16,409 nucleotides of DNA from CAYJAZ01 sp964371865 (GCA_964371865.1 CAYJOR010000057.1:1-16409), one strand, 5' to 3'; shown: positions 1-8,233, counted from the stretch's first letter. Numbers and translations: made by a program. Notes: generated from the letters alone by a model not told the origin.

Positions 1-2
1 TC

Positions 3-21
3 TATACCCCTATAGGGTATA
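3..21. promoter_or_regulatory. CsoR/CstR-like operator palindrome
   Basis: TATACCC at 3-9 and GGGTATA at 15-21 form an inverted repeat around CTATA. Short G/C tracts flanked by ATA/TAT are the known operator style of the CsoR/CstR/FrmR (DUF156) repressors, which sense copper, persulfide or formaldehyde. The palindrome sits at the expected -10 of a leftward promoter, so it would control a gene beyond the left edge. The family assignment is inferred from shape only. Confidence 0.35.
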
Positions 22-48
22 AATACATAGAAAGAACTATCTTGTCAA
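20..48 (-). promoter_or_regulatory. Leftward promoter overlapping the palindrome
   Basis: On the minus strand TTGACA (48-43, a perfect -35) is followed after 17 bases by TATTTA (25-20), a weak -10 that touches the palindrome at 3-21. A good -35 with a weak -10 covered by an operator suits a repressor-controlled promoter for a gene off the left end. No start codon for that gene lies in the window. Confidence 0.35.
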
Positions 49-173
49 GAAAATTTTAAAAAAATTAACTGCCTACTATTACTATAGAAAGTAGATAATT
101 AATACTTTTACAAGTCAGTTATATAGCTTTTATAACAAGAATATATTTCCAAAAATATTTACCATTTAAAAGC

Positions 174-220
174 AAAATCCTCCTTTAAATCTGCAATCAC
201 AAATTTAAAAGAGGATTTTT
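174..220. terminator. Bidirectional rho-independent terminator
   Basis: Arms 174-190 and 203-219 pair over 16 of 17 positions (one C/A mismatch) around a 12-base loop. A T run follows on the plus strand (to 220), and on the minus strand the sequence after the hairpin is also T-rich. It lies about 200 bases past the stop of the leftward efflux operon and before a second leftward promoter. It most likely ends the efflux transcript. Confidence 0.7.
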
Positions 221-423
221 CTTAATAATTTACCGCTTCCCCACCATACCTAAAGTCGTGCTCTTTACTTTGATGATAAAGAAAATACTTTTTTTTGGAG
301 AACACATTCCTTTCCAGCGAGGAACGAGTTGGGAAGAAATAAGGTTTCCAAGAAAACTTTCTCCACGGGGATTATTCCCTTGGGAAAAGTTCCCATGCCC
401 GCAGAAGGCAAAAAAACTAAAAA
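221..423. other. Non-coding, hairpin-rich tail of the efflux operon
   Basis: No intact gene is seen. The stretch contains a short hairpin (TGGGAA 381-386 with TTCCCA 390-395), a weaker GGGA/TCCC hairpin at 68-79 past base 300 (368-379), and the 14-base motif AAGAAATAAGGTTT (334-347) that recurs at 11811-11824, in both cases just beyond the stop of a minus-strand gene. At its left end a minus-strand frame ends in a tail resembling that of gamma-glutamyltransferases (see findings). Rightward open frames here lack a ribosome binding site and run antisense into the outer-membrane factor gene. Confidence 0.4.
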
Positions 424-1848
424 CTACTCTTCTTCCGCACTCCAGCCGCCACCAAGAGCTAGGCAGATATTTACAATTGTAGAAAGTTGCTGAGCTCTTG
501 CATTTGCGAGTTGAATTTCTGAATCGAAAAGAGAACGTTGCGCATCTAATACTTCAAGATATGAAGCATAACCATTATCGTATCTAATTTGAGCAAGATT
601 TACAGCTTTTGTGAGGGAATCGACTATGTTATCAAGAGAAGTTACAACATTTCCTATACTTGCTTGAACAGAAAGAGCTGTTCTTATTTCTTTGAAAGCT
701 GTTTGTACTGTTTGCGAATACTTGAGAGTTGCTTCACGCATTGCAGCTTCTGAAATTTTTACATTGCTTGATATTCTACCAGCTTGGAAAATTGGAGTTG
801 CAACAGTTGCGCCATAACTCCAAGTATGAGCCATTCCCTTAAAGAGAGCATCAAGGTCAATAGATTGCACACCAAGTAAACCTGTGAGCGATATTGATGG
901 GAACCATTGAGCTTTTGCTACACCAACTTTAAAATTTGCTGCTCTTAGGTTTGCTTCAGCGGCGAGAATATCCGGACGCCTTGAAAGAAGATCAGATGGA
1001 ATCCCCGCCGGTGGTTGTGGATAATTTGGAAGCTGAGTTAGAGTTTTACCACGTTCAAAGTCTTCTTCAAAAATCTGACGAGGAGATTCACCCATAAGAA
1101 CTTGAAGTGCAGTTTCAGCATTATCTATTTGATAGATAAGTTGGAAAATTGCTGTACGTACAGTATCCACTTCTGTTGAAGCACGGAGGAAATCTAATTC
1201 ATTAATAAGACCTTCTTTATATTGCGCTTTATAGATACGGAGTGATTCTTCACGAGTTTGAAGTGTGCGATATGAAATCGTAAGTTGTTCATCAAGTGAA
1301 AGAAGAGTAAAGTATGCTGTTGCAGTTTGAGCGGCAATCAAGAGTTTTAATGAATCTTTACCGTATTGTGATGCCAGAAGCTGTTCACGAGCGGCATTAT
1401 TAGCATTTCTGTATTTACCCCAGAAGTCTAACTCCCAAGCAGCTTGAAAGTTTAAAGTATAGCTATCACTAGTCACACGAGGAGCTGCTTCAGAAGTTTT
1501 ATACTGCATAGCCTCACCAGCACTTCCGCCGCCATTAATATTTGGTAAGAGGTCAGCGCGGGCAACTCCTAGATATCCAAGAGCTTGATTTACTTGTTCA
1601 GCGGCAATTAGCAAATCATAGTTATTTGCTAATGCTTTTTCAACGATAGTATTAAGGCGCTCATCTTCAAAGCGTTCCCACCATTTACCTGATACTACTT
1701 CATCATTTATTGAATACTCCGGCCAAGTTTCCGGCATGTCTAAAGTCGGTCTTACGTATTCGGGCGCAAATGAACACGCAGAAACAATAAGCAGACTTGG
1801 AAAAAGTAGGCTCATCTTTATAAATTTTGTAAGATTAGATATCTTCAT
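424..1848 (-). CDS. RND efflux outer-membrane factor (NodT/OprM family lipoprotein)
   Basis: A 474-residue TolC-like channel that would carry substrates of the adjoining RND pump across the outer membrane. The N-terminus is a lipoprotein signal with lipobox V-S-A-C, acylated Cys at residue 25. Two outer-membrane efflux protein repeats follow. Family hallmarks are visible: the DLLSRRPDI segment followed by AAEANLRAANF, then a QWFPSISLTG segment, and near the C-terminus YLEVLDAQRSLF and the closing ALGGGW. Length is normal for the OprM/CusC group. The start overlaps the last 14 bases of the pump gene and is preceded by GGAGAAG, so the two are probably translationally coupled. It is the last gene of a three-gene operon. 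The substrate cannot be told from the sequence. Confidence 0.95.
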   Translation of the reverse strand: MKISNLTKFIKMSLLFPSLLIVSACSFAPEYVRPTLDMPETWPEYSINDEVVSGKWWERFEDERLNTIVEKALANNYDLLIAAEQVNQALGYLGVARADLLPNINGGGSAGEAMQYKTSEAAPRVTSDSYTLNFQAAWELDFWGKYRNANNAAREQLLASQYGKDSLKLLIAAQTATAYFTLLSLDEQLTISYRTLQTREESLRIYKAQYKEGLINELDFLRASTEVDTVRTAIFQLIYQIDNAETALQVLMGESPRQIFEEDFERGKTLTQLPNYPQPPAGIPSDLLSRRPDILAAEANLRAANFKVGVAKAQWFPSISLTGLLGVQSIDLDALFKGMAHTWSYGATVATPIFQAGRISSNVKISEAAMREATLKYSQTVQTAFKEIRTALSVQASIGNVVTSLDNIVDSLTKAVNLAQIRYDNGYASYLEVLDAQRSLFDSEIQLANARAQQLSTIVNICLALGGGWSAEEE

Positions 1849-4800
1849 GTATTTCTTCTCCGCTTTGTTTTTTCGTAAACTTCTCAGTAATAAGCATAAT
1901 TTTTGTAAAGAAATAAGGTACTATGATTGGAGCTAAGAAAGTTGCTACAAGCATACCACCAATAACCGTTACACCAATACTTACACGGCTTGCCGCACCA
2001 GCACCTGAACTTATAGCTAAAGGCACACAACCAAGAATAAATGCAAGTGATGTCATGATAATAGGCCTAAATCGTAAGTGAGCTGCTTCTGCGGCGGCTT
2101 GTTCAGCCGACATTCCGTTGTGGTACAGTTCCGAAGCAAATTCAACAATCAAAATAGCGTTTTTGGATGCCAAACCTAGAAGTGTGATGATAGCAACCTG
2201 CGTGTAAACACTATTTGTTTCACCAACTATCCAGTTTGCGCAAATTGCACCAAAGATTGCAAAAGGAATTGCTGAAAGAACTGCAATTGGTAACGTCCAT
2301 TTTTCATACTGAGCTGCAAGAATAAGAAGCACCATCAAGATAGCAAGACCAAATATACCAAAGTCCGTTCCGCCGGTTGATACTTCTTGATAAGATGAGC
2401 CCGACCAAGAAATCATATAACCTTGCGGTAGCATTTCATTTGCTAAGTTTTGAAGAGCTTCAAGTGCCTGACCAGAACTATAACCTTGTCCCGGATTACC
2501 TGTTACTTGCGCAGCTGTGAAACCATTGAATCTTTGAATAGCTTGTGGACCAGATTCAATATTAACCGTAATTAATGAACTTAAAGGAATCATATTTCCT
2601 TCGGCATTTCTTACATAGAGTTTTTCAATATCTTGCGGAGTCATACGATTATCAGCGTCAGCTTGCATAATAACTCGGTATGTACGTCCTAGATAGTTGA
2701 AGTCGTTGATATATCCTGTTCCAAGAGTACTTGCTAGAGTTGTAAAAACTTCTGAAACATTTACCTTAAGCGCACGTGCATTTTCTCTATCTAATTCAAT
2801 AAATAAACGTGGCGAGTTAATACTAAATGTAGTTGAAACACCATTTAATTCAGGTAAAGCATTTGCTTTTGCTATAAATTGTGATGTAATATCAGATAGC
2901 TCCTTTACATCTCCGCTTTGACTTTGAATAAACATCTCAAAACCACCGGTGGTTGACATACCCATAATCGGCGGTGGGTTGAAAGGAAGAACTAAGGCAT
3001 TAGTTTCTTTCAAGCCAAGCATATAGATACTACCTAAGAATTGCTCGAGATTAAAGCCCATATCCTCACGAATTGACCAATCTTTCAGAGTGATAAACAT
3101 ACCTGCCATATTCGGCGACATAGAGCTATTCATAAGGTTGAAACCTGAAATATTAACCACGTTTTCAACCGCAGGATTTTTCAAAATTTCAGCGGTAAGC
3201 CTCTTAGTTACATCAATTGTTGGAGGAAGCGCTGTTCCTTCCGGTAGAATAACAATCGCCATTACGTTACCTTGATCTTCACTAGGCACAAGTTCACCAG
3301 GCACCATTTGGAAAAGAGTCAAAGTTGCGTAACAAACTGCGGCAAAAACTCCAAGAGTCATAAAGCTAGATTTAATAAATCTTTTTGTGACTGCCGTAAA
3401 TCCGTGGGTTATTTTATCAAATAAACTATTGAACCAGCGGAAAGGTGCTATTGGTTCGTGGTGAGCCCTTTTAAGTAAGAGCACACACATTGATGGAGTA
3501 AGCGTAAGCGCAATAATACCCGACAAAGTAACAGAAATGGAAATTGTAATAGCGAATTGCTTATACATTTCCCCTGCAAGTCCGCCTAAGAAAGCAACCG
3601 GAATAAACACAGAACAAAGCACAAGCACAATCGCAATAACCGGTCCTGTAACTTCGTGCATAGCTTTTGAAGTTGCTTGTCTTACAGTGATATTTTTCTC
3701 GGTTGCAAGAATACGTTCAACGTTTTCAAGCACAACAATAGCATCATCAACAACAATACCAATCGCAAGAACAAGCCCGAAAAGTGTTAGAGTATTGATA
3801 GAAAAACCAAATATAAGCATTCCGGCAAATGTACCGATAACAGAAATAGGAACAGCGATACATGGAATTAGTGTTGCACGCCAATTTTGTAAAAAAAGAT
3901 AAACAACCAAGAACACTAAAAGCATAGCTTCTGCAAGGGTTTTTATAACTTCTTCAATTGATATTTGAACGAACAAGGTTGTATCGTATGGAATTGCGTA
4001 ATCAACACCATAAGGGAAGAATTGTTTTAATCTTTCAAGTTCTTTGTAAACAAGTTCTGCTGTAGCAAGTGCGTTTGCGCCAGGTGCTAAATAAATACCA
4101 ATTGCTGCCATTGGTCCTTCATTTAAATAAGCACCTACATTATAAGTAACTGCACCAAGTTCAACGTCAGCAACATCGCTTAATCTTAAAACCCCCCCGT
4201 TATCGTCACTTCTAATTATTATATTACCAAATTCTTCTGCGGTAACGAGTCGCCCTTGTGCGCTTATTTGCCATGTAATTTCTAAGTCTTTCGGACCCGG
4301 CATTGCACCTAAAGAACCGGCTGCGTATTGTGCATTTTGCTCTTGAACGGCAGACATAACATCTGTCGTATTAAGCTTGAAATACTCCATACGGTCGGGT
4401 TTTAACCAAATACGCATTGCATAATCTTTTGAACCAAAGATTGACGCATCACTCACACCGCTCAAACGTTTTAGATTATCCACAACGTTTATAAGTGCAT
4501 AGTTATTTAGATAAATTTCATCGTGAAAGTTGTTTGGCGAATAGAGCGCAACAAACTGTAAAATCGATGATGAACTTTTCTTTACAGTAACACCGTATCG
4601 GCGAACTTCTTCAGGAAGAGTGGTTAGAGCTGCTTGAACTCGGTTGTTTACGTTAATTGTTGCAATATCAGGGTCAGTTCCAAGTTCAAAGCTAATGTTG
4701 ATGTTTACATAGCCTGAAACAGATGCCGTGGTCGCCATATAAAGCATATTGTCAACACCGTTGATTTGCTGTTCAAGCGGAGAAGCAACCGTTGATGACA

Positions 4801-5017
4801 ATGTTTCCGGTGTAGCCCCAGGGTATTGAGCTTGGACAGAAACTACAGGTGGAATTAAATCAGGGTATTGCGCAACCGGTAATGACTGAATTGCTAAATA
4901 GCCCGCAAGTATTATGAATAATGAAATAACTGTTGAGAGTACAGGTCTTTTAATAAAGAAAGTATCTTTATATTTACTAGGATCTGATGCTAATTTTGTA
5001 TCTTTATTTTCTTGCAT
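1835..5017 (-). CDS. RND multidrug efflux pump, inner-membrane subunit (AcrB/MexB, HAE1 type)
   Basis: A 1060-residue proton-driven antiporter of the hydrophobe/amphiphile efflux family, the motor of a tripartite pump. After about 20 extra N-terminal residues the protein begins with the usual FFIKRP first-helix motif, then PVAQYPDL and the porter-domain entry (YPGATPETL...PLEQQINGV). The proton-relay pair is D424-D425 in GIVVDDAIVVLENVERI. The C-terminal half has the matching LLGLASKNAILIVEFA helix with the conserved Lys. Length and helix layout match AcrB, and no key residue seems lost. AGGAG lies just before the ATG, overlapping the adaptor's stop codon 9 bases upstream. Intact. HAE1 pumps usually export drugs, bile salts or detergents. 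The specificity here is unknown. Confidence 0.96.
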   Translation of the reverse strand: MQENKDTKLASDPSKYKDTFFIKRPVLSTVISLFIILAGYLAIQSLPVAQYPDLIPPVVSVQAQYPGATPETLSSTVASPLEQQINGVDNMLYMATTASVSGYVNINISFELGTDPDIATINVNNRVQAALTTLPEEVRRYGVTVKKSSSSILQFVALYSPNNFHDEIYLNNYALINVVDNLKRLSGVSDASIFGSKDYAMRIWLKPDRMEYFKLNTTDVMSAVQEQNAQYAAGSLGAMPGPKDLEITWQISAQGRLVTAEEFGNIIIRSDDNGGVLRLSDVADVELGAVTYNVGAYLNEGPMAAIGIYLAPGANALATAELVYKELERLKQFFPYGVDYAIPYDTTLFVQISIEEVIKTLAEAMLLVFLVVYLFLQNWRATLIPCIAVPISVIGTFAGMLIFGFSINTLTLFGLVLAIGIVVDDAIVVLENVERILATEKNITVRQATSKAMHEVTGPVIAIVLVLCSVFIPVAFLGGLAGEMYKQFAITISISVTLSGIIALTLTPSMCVLLLKRAHHEPIAPFRWFNSLFDKITHGFTAVTKRFIKSSFMTLGVFAAVCYATLTLFQMVPGELVPSEDQGNVMAIVILPEGTALPPTIDVTKRLTAEILKNPAVENVVNISGFNLMNSSMSPNMAGMFITLKDWSIREDMGFNLEQFLGSIYMLGLKETNALVLPFNPPPIMGMSTTGGFEMFIQSQSGDVKELSDITSQFIAKANALPELNGVSTTFSINSPRLFIELDRENARALKVNVSEVFTTLASTLGTGYINDFNYLGRTYRVIMQADADNRMTPQDIEKLYVRNAEGNMIPLSSLITVNIESGPQAIQRFNGFTAAQVTGNPGQGYSSGQALEALQNLANEMLPQGYMISWSGSSYQEVSTGGTDFGIFGLAILMVLLILAAQYEKWTLPIAVLSAIPFAIFGAICANWIVGETNSVYTQVAIITLLGLASKNAILIVEFASELYHNGMSAEQAAAEAAHLRFRPIIMTSLAFILGCVPLAISSGAGAASRVSIGVTVIGGMLVATFLAPIIVPYFFTKIMLITEKFTKKQSGEEIHEDI

Positions 5018-5026
5018 GATATTCTC

Positions 5027-6235
5027 CTACTGAGCAGCCGGAGTTGCTTCTTCCGGAGTTTCAATTGGCATATCTTTGCTTTCAGCAGAAATTGGGCTAT
5101 CTTGCATAGTAGCTTGAACTGTTGCGCCAGGATGAGCTTTGGTAATGCCTTCAATCACAACTTTCTCACCAAACTCAATTCCACTTTCAATAATAAATAA
5201 GTCATTTACAGGAAAACCAATTTTTATCGGACGAAGCGCAACTTTACTATCTTTATCAATAACATATACCATTGAACCATTTGCAGTGTAAAGAATTGCT
5301 TTTTGAGGAAGAATTACAACATCTTTCAATTTACCACCGTATACGTTGATATTTGTAAACATATTTGGAAGTAAACCACCATCAGGATTAGGGAATTCTG
5401 CTCTTGCTTCAATTGAATTTGTAAGTGGATTGATTTGAGTATCAACATAACTCAATTTACCCTTATATGGATATTCTTGTCCGCCTATAAGTTTTAGTGA
5501 TACCTCTGAATCTGCCGCCGGTAGTTCTGCTTTTCCTTTACGAGCTAAATCGTGCATTCTTGTAGTTTCTGTTCCCGGAAAAGAAAAAGTGATATACATT
5601 GGATCAGTTTGGTTGATTTTTGTAAGCAAAGAACCGCTTGAATCTAAAGTAATAAGGTTACCTTCATTCTTTGTTTCAAGACTTGTAAAGCCAGAAATTG
5701 GCGCTACTACTTTTGTATAAGCAAGTTGAATTTTTGCTTCGCTCTCTGATGCTTTTGCTGCTTCAACATTTGCTTTTGCTGACAGATAAGCTGCTTGAGC
5801 TTGGTCACGGTCACGCTGCGAAACAGCATTTTGTCTATAAAGAGGAAGAACTCTATCCCACTCTCTTTTTGCATTATTATAAGCTGATTCTGCTTGAGCA
5901 AGTACTGCATTTGCTTGACTTAATGACGCTTCTGCTTGACTTGGGTCAATTTCAAATAAAAGTTGACCTTTTTCTACAAAATCACCTTCATTATAGTATT
6001 TTTTCAATAAAATACCGGAAATTTGGGCACGCACTTCAACAGATAAAAACCCTAAGGCTTTCCCCATATATTCGCCTGTAATATCAAGAGTTTCAGGTTT
6101 TATGTCGACTGCAACAACATGAACAGGTGGCATTTCTTTTGGTGCCTGCTGTGCTGTTTGCTCTTCTTTACATCCGGTTAAAAAAGTTAAAAATAAACAA
6201 AGAGTTAAATAAAATAAAGTTGATTGCTTTTTCAT
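5027..6235 (-). CDS. RND efflux periplasmic adaptor (AcrA/MexA family lipoprotein)
   Basis: A 402-residue membrane fusion protein that links the inner-membrane pump to the outer-membrane channel. The N-terminal signal ends in a lipobox L-T-G-C with Cys22. Downstream are the split lipoyl half-motifs (VRAQISGILLKKYYNEGDFVEKGQLLFEID and the later VVAPISGFTSLE), separated by an Ala/Gln/Lys-rich alpha-helical hairpin (about residues 95-165), then the beta-barrel and membrane-proximal domains. It is the first gene of the operon. The ATG is preceded by AAGGA with 7-base spacing. No TetR, MarR or two-component regulator gene adjoins it in this window, unlike many acrAB-type loci. Confidence 0.95.
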   Translation of the reverse strand: MKKQSTLFYLTLCLFLTFLTGCKEEQTAQQAPKEMPPVHVVAVDIKPETLDITGEYMGKALGFLSVEVRAQISGILLKKYYNEGDFVEKGQLLFEIDPSQAEASLSQANAVLAQAESAYNNAKREWDRVLPLYRQNAVSQRDRDQAQAAYLSAKANVEAAKASESEAKIQLAYTKVVAPISGFTSLETKNEGNLITLDSSGSLLTKINQTDPMYITFSFPGTETTRMHDLARKGKAELPAADSEVSLKLIGGQEYPYKGKLSYVDTQINPLTNSIEARAEFPNPDGGLLPNMFTNINVYGGKLKDVVILPQKAILYTANGSMVYVIDKDSKVALRPIKIGFPVNDLFIIESGIEFGEKVVIEGITKAHPGATVQATMQDSPISAESKDMPIETPEEATPAAQ

Positions 6236-6424
6236 ATTGCATCCTTAAAATATAAATGTATTAATACTAAAATCTAAAATATAACTTATGGGATTTCATT
6301 GTTTAATATACTTTTACTATTGAGCGTAAACTCAGGAAAGGTTGAGCAAGAGATGAGTATCCCCAAATCACATAGAGGTGTTCCATACAAATTCCTTTTA
6401 ACTCTATTAATGAGCATAAAACAA

Positions 6425-6473
6425 ATTTACATAATTTGTACTATAATCATTAAGTAATGTAAATATTATAACA
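6425..6473 (-). promoter_or_regulatory. Extended -10 promoter and operator-like repeat of the efflux operon
   Basis: Reading leftward, TGTTATAAT (6473-6465) is a perfect extended -10. Just downstream ATGTAAAT (6457-6464) and ATTTACAT (6425-6432) form an 8-base inverted repeat with 24 bases between, and ACAAATT (6421-6427)/AATTTGT (6433-6439) nests with it. The arrangement suits a repressor site over the start of transcription. A leader of roughly 220 bases would remain before the adaptor ATG. No clear hairpin terminator separates it from murI, so read-through is possible. The whole 6236-6517 gap has no coding signal. Confidence 0.45.
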
Positions 6474-6517
6474 TAGAATAATTTATAAAATTAACTTCTT
6501 ACAATTCAAACAATTAG

Positions 6518-7345
6518 TTACAGGTCAATAAGTTCTATGCTATCAGATGAAATATCTCTTCCAAGAAAGCTTTGTCCTACTTTTGCAAATTGTTCTTTAT
6601 CATCGGTGGTAAGAAATTCTGTGAGAGAGGACTCTACTTTATTTGCCATATTAAGCTCAGTGAGAACTTCTTTCACTTTTTGTGCTGTTGTTTGAGCAGA
6701 ATCCACTAAAACTGTCTCATTTCCTACAACATTTTGAAGTGCATTTGCTAAAAGCGGAAAGTGCGTACAACCAAGTACAAGAGAGTCAGGTTTAGCGTTA
6801 TTTTCAGAATTAAAATATTTATCCAAATACCTTTGAGCAATACCTTCAACAAGATGCCCCTCAGTAAGTCCATCTTCAGCGAGCGGAACAAAAAGAGGGC
6901 AAGCAATTGAGTGAACTGTAGCTTCTGGTCTTATTGCATGAATTGCATGCTCATACGCTTTTCCTCTAGTGGTGGACGCTGTTGCAATAACAGCAATATT
7001 TCCCTTTTTACTTGCTTTGCAAGCCGCCTCTGCTCCTGGTTCAACAACTCCAATAACAGGAATGTGTGGGTATGCGCTTCGTAAAGCAGGTAAAGCAACT
7101 GATGATGCCGTGTTACAAGCAACTACAAGTAGCTTTATATTTCTTTTTACAAGCATTGCAGAAGCTTGAAGAGCATAACGAGTAATGGTTTCATTGCTTT
7201 TTGTGCCATAAGGGAGACGCGCTGTATCTCCTAGATATATGTAATTTTCCTGTGGTAACTCTTTCCAAAGTGCGCTTAAAACTGTAAGTCCGCCTACACC
7301 GGAGTCAAAAAGCCCTATAGACTGCGAAGCTGATAATTGAGACAT
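6518..7345 (-). CDS. murI: Glutamate racemase
   Basis: A 275-residue cofactor-independent racemase that converts L- to D-glutamate for peptidoglycan precursors in the cytoplasm. The signature GLFDSGVGGLTVL (Asp14, Ser15) opens the protein. YLGDTARLPYGTKS follows, then the first catalytic cysteine Cys77 in VVACNTASS and the second, Cys193, in VLGCTHFPLL. Both catalytic cysteines are present and the length is typical, so it should be active. The ATG is preceded by AGG at 8 bases. It lies upstream of, and in the same direction as, the efflux operon, but the 282-base gap containing a promoter suggests separate transcription. It is divergent from the small gene at 7545. Confidence 0.96.
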   Translation of the reverse strand: MSQLSASQSIGLFDSGVGGLTVLSALWKELPQENYIYLGDTARLPYGTKSNETITRYALQASAMLVKRNIKLLVVACNTASSVALPALRSAYPHIPVIGVVEPGAEAACKASKKGNIAVIATASTTRGKAYEHAIHAIRPEATVHSIACPLFVPLAEDGLTEGHLVEGIAQRYLDKYFNSENNAKPDSLVLGCTHFPLLANALQNVVGNETVLVDSAQTTAQKVKEVLTELNMANKVESSLTEFLTTDDKEQFAKVGQSFLGRDISSDSIELIDL

Positions 7346-7400
7346 ATACTAACCTAGATATAACTTTTTTTTTACTCTAAACCTTTGTTAATTTAATTGC

Positions 7401-7435
7401 AATTGATTTCTCCTTGAAAAAAATCTTAATCAATT
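7401..7435. promoter_or_regulatory. Inverted repeat in the murI / small-gene divergent region
   Basis: AATTGATT (7401-7408) and AATCAATT (7428-7435) are perfect 8-base arms around a 19-base spacer, in the 199-base region between two divergent genes. It could be an operator, but AT-rich DNA makes such repeats easy to obtain by chance. Confidence 0.2.
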
Positions 7436-7457
7436 TCAAAAAATAGCTTAAAAACAC

Positions 7458-7509
7458 TTGACAAAATATAAGTTTTGAACAAAGAATATCTTGTCAAAAA
7501 ACTTTGACA
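7458..7509 (+). promoter_or_regulatory. Promoter and 5' hairpin of the small gene
   Basis: A perfect -35 TTGACA (7458-7463) is followed after 18 bases by AAGAAT (7482-7487), a fair -10. Directly downstream TGTCAAA (7492-7498) and TTTGACA (7503-7509) form a perfect 7-bp stem with an AAAC loop in the expected leader or initial transcribed region. The same TTGACA/TGTCAA word occurs three times within 52 bases, so this could be either an RNA hairpin or a repressor site. Confidence 0.4.
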
Positions 7510-7544
7510 CCAAGACTATTAAGGAAAGTTTTAAGGAATTTTTT

Positions 7545-7826
7545 ATGAGTTCGATAGCACAAACAGATATGTTATCTAAAAAAACGGATTTAGGCTTAAA
7601 AGAAGTAACTGGCACAATTCAACCATGTTCACGCAATCAACAACGTGTTTGCCTTGTAGAAAACGAAGATGAAAAGGAATATTGCATTATTCCCAAAGGT
7701 GCCGGCGCTGACCTTGTTGACTTTGTAAGCGAAAATATGACCCTCCGCGGTGTTGTAAACGAATTTAACGAAGACGATGAAACATACTATACAATTCAAG
7801 TAAGGTCATACAAACACGAAGACTAA
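7545..7826 (+). CDS. Small uncharacterised protein, OB-fold-like
   Basis: A 93-residue cytoplasmic protein without signal peptide or membrane segment. I choose the ATG at 7545 because AAGGA (7533-7537) lies 7 bases before it. A longer in-frame TTG start at 7491 has no such site and would fall inside the hairpin. After a variable first 20 residues there is a compact run with alternating beta-like segments: GTIQPC, QRVCLVEN, EYCIIPKGAGADLVDFV, MTLRGVV and YYTIQVRSY. Cysteines lie at residues 28, 36 and 47. This layout resembles small OB-fold proteins. I recall similar hypothetical proteins in Desulfovibrio-type genomes, without function. It stands alone between murI (divergent) and a non-coding stretch. 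No function is assigned. Confidence 0.75.
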   Translation: MSSIAQTDMLSKKTDLGLKEVTGTIQPCSRNQQRVCLVENEDEKEYCIIPKGAGADLVDFVSENMTLRGVVNEFNEDDETYYTIQVRSYKHED

Positions 7827-8184
7827 ATTCTGTAACTACTCATCTTCTTTTACTTTCTAAGTTCACTTTGCCGAATCTTAGAGCTTCTTTAAAAAAAGAT
7901 AATGCAATAGAAAAGTTCAAAATTTTAAAGCAGAATGAGAAAGATAATTTTTTTGTGCAAGAAGTGTAGCAGAATCTACATGACTGAACAAAAATCTTCT
8001 CTGACGAAGCTATGAGAAAATGTTGGGCTTTTATACCATTAACTACTTTTAAAAATCCTCTAGCTGATGGGTTTTGCTCAAGTTTTAGTATAGAATTTTT
8101 AGGGTGTTTTTTTTTAGGGCTTATATTTTAAATTTGCCTTTTCTCTATTCTTGTGCTAATTTTCTGTCTGTAAGCTTTATAGAT

Positions 8185-8193
8185 TGCTATTAT
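8185..8193 (+). promoter_or_regulatory. Candidate extended -10 of the barrel gene
   Basis: TG-C-TATTAT (8185-8193) matches an extended -10 (TGnTATAAT with one change). No good -35 is seen at the proper distance. It would give a leader of about 90 bases that contains the dispersed repeat word at 8214-8233. Confidence 0.3.
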
Positions 8194-8213
8194 TTCTTCT
8201 TTCAAAGAATAGG

Positions 8214-8233
8214 GTATGTTTCCAAATTCAGAA
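8214..8233 (+). repeat. Dispersed sequence word shared with 11626-11771
   Basis: GGGTATGTTTCCAAATTCAG (8212-8231 give or take the flanks) differs by two bases from the complement of 11752-11771. Its 14-base core is also present at 11628-11641. Three occurrences in 16 kb outside genes point to a repeat family. Confidence 0.5.

Noticed and set aside
258..482. Rightward open frame of 74 codons
   Set aside because: No ribosome binding site, and it runs antisense into the outer-membrane factor gene through the hairpin-rich operon tail.
5698..6081. Leucine-rich rightward frame of 127 codons opposite the adaptor gene
   Set aside because: Antisense shadow of the Ala/Gln/Lys-rich coiled-coil coding region. 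It has no ribosome binding site.
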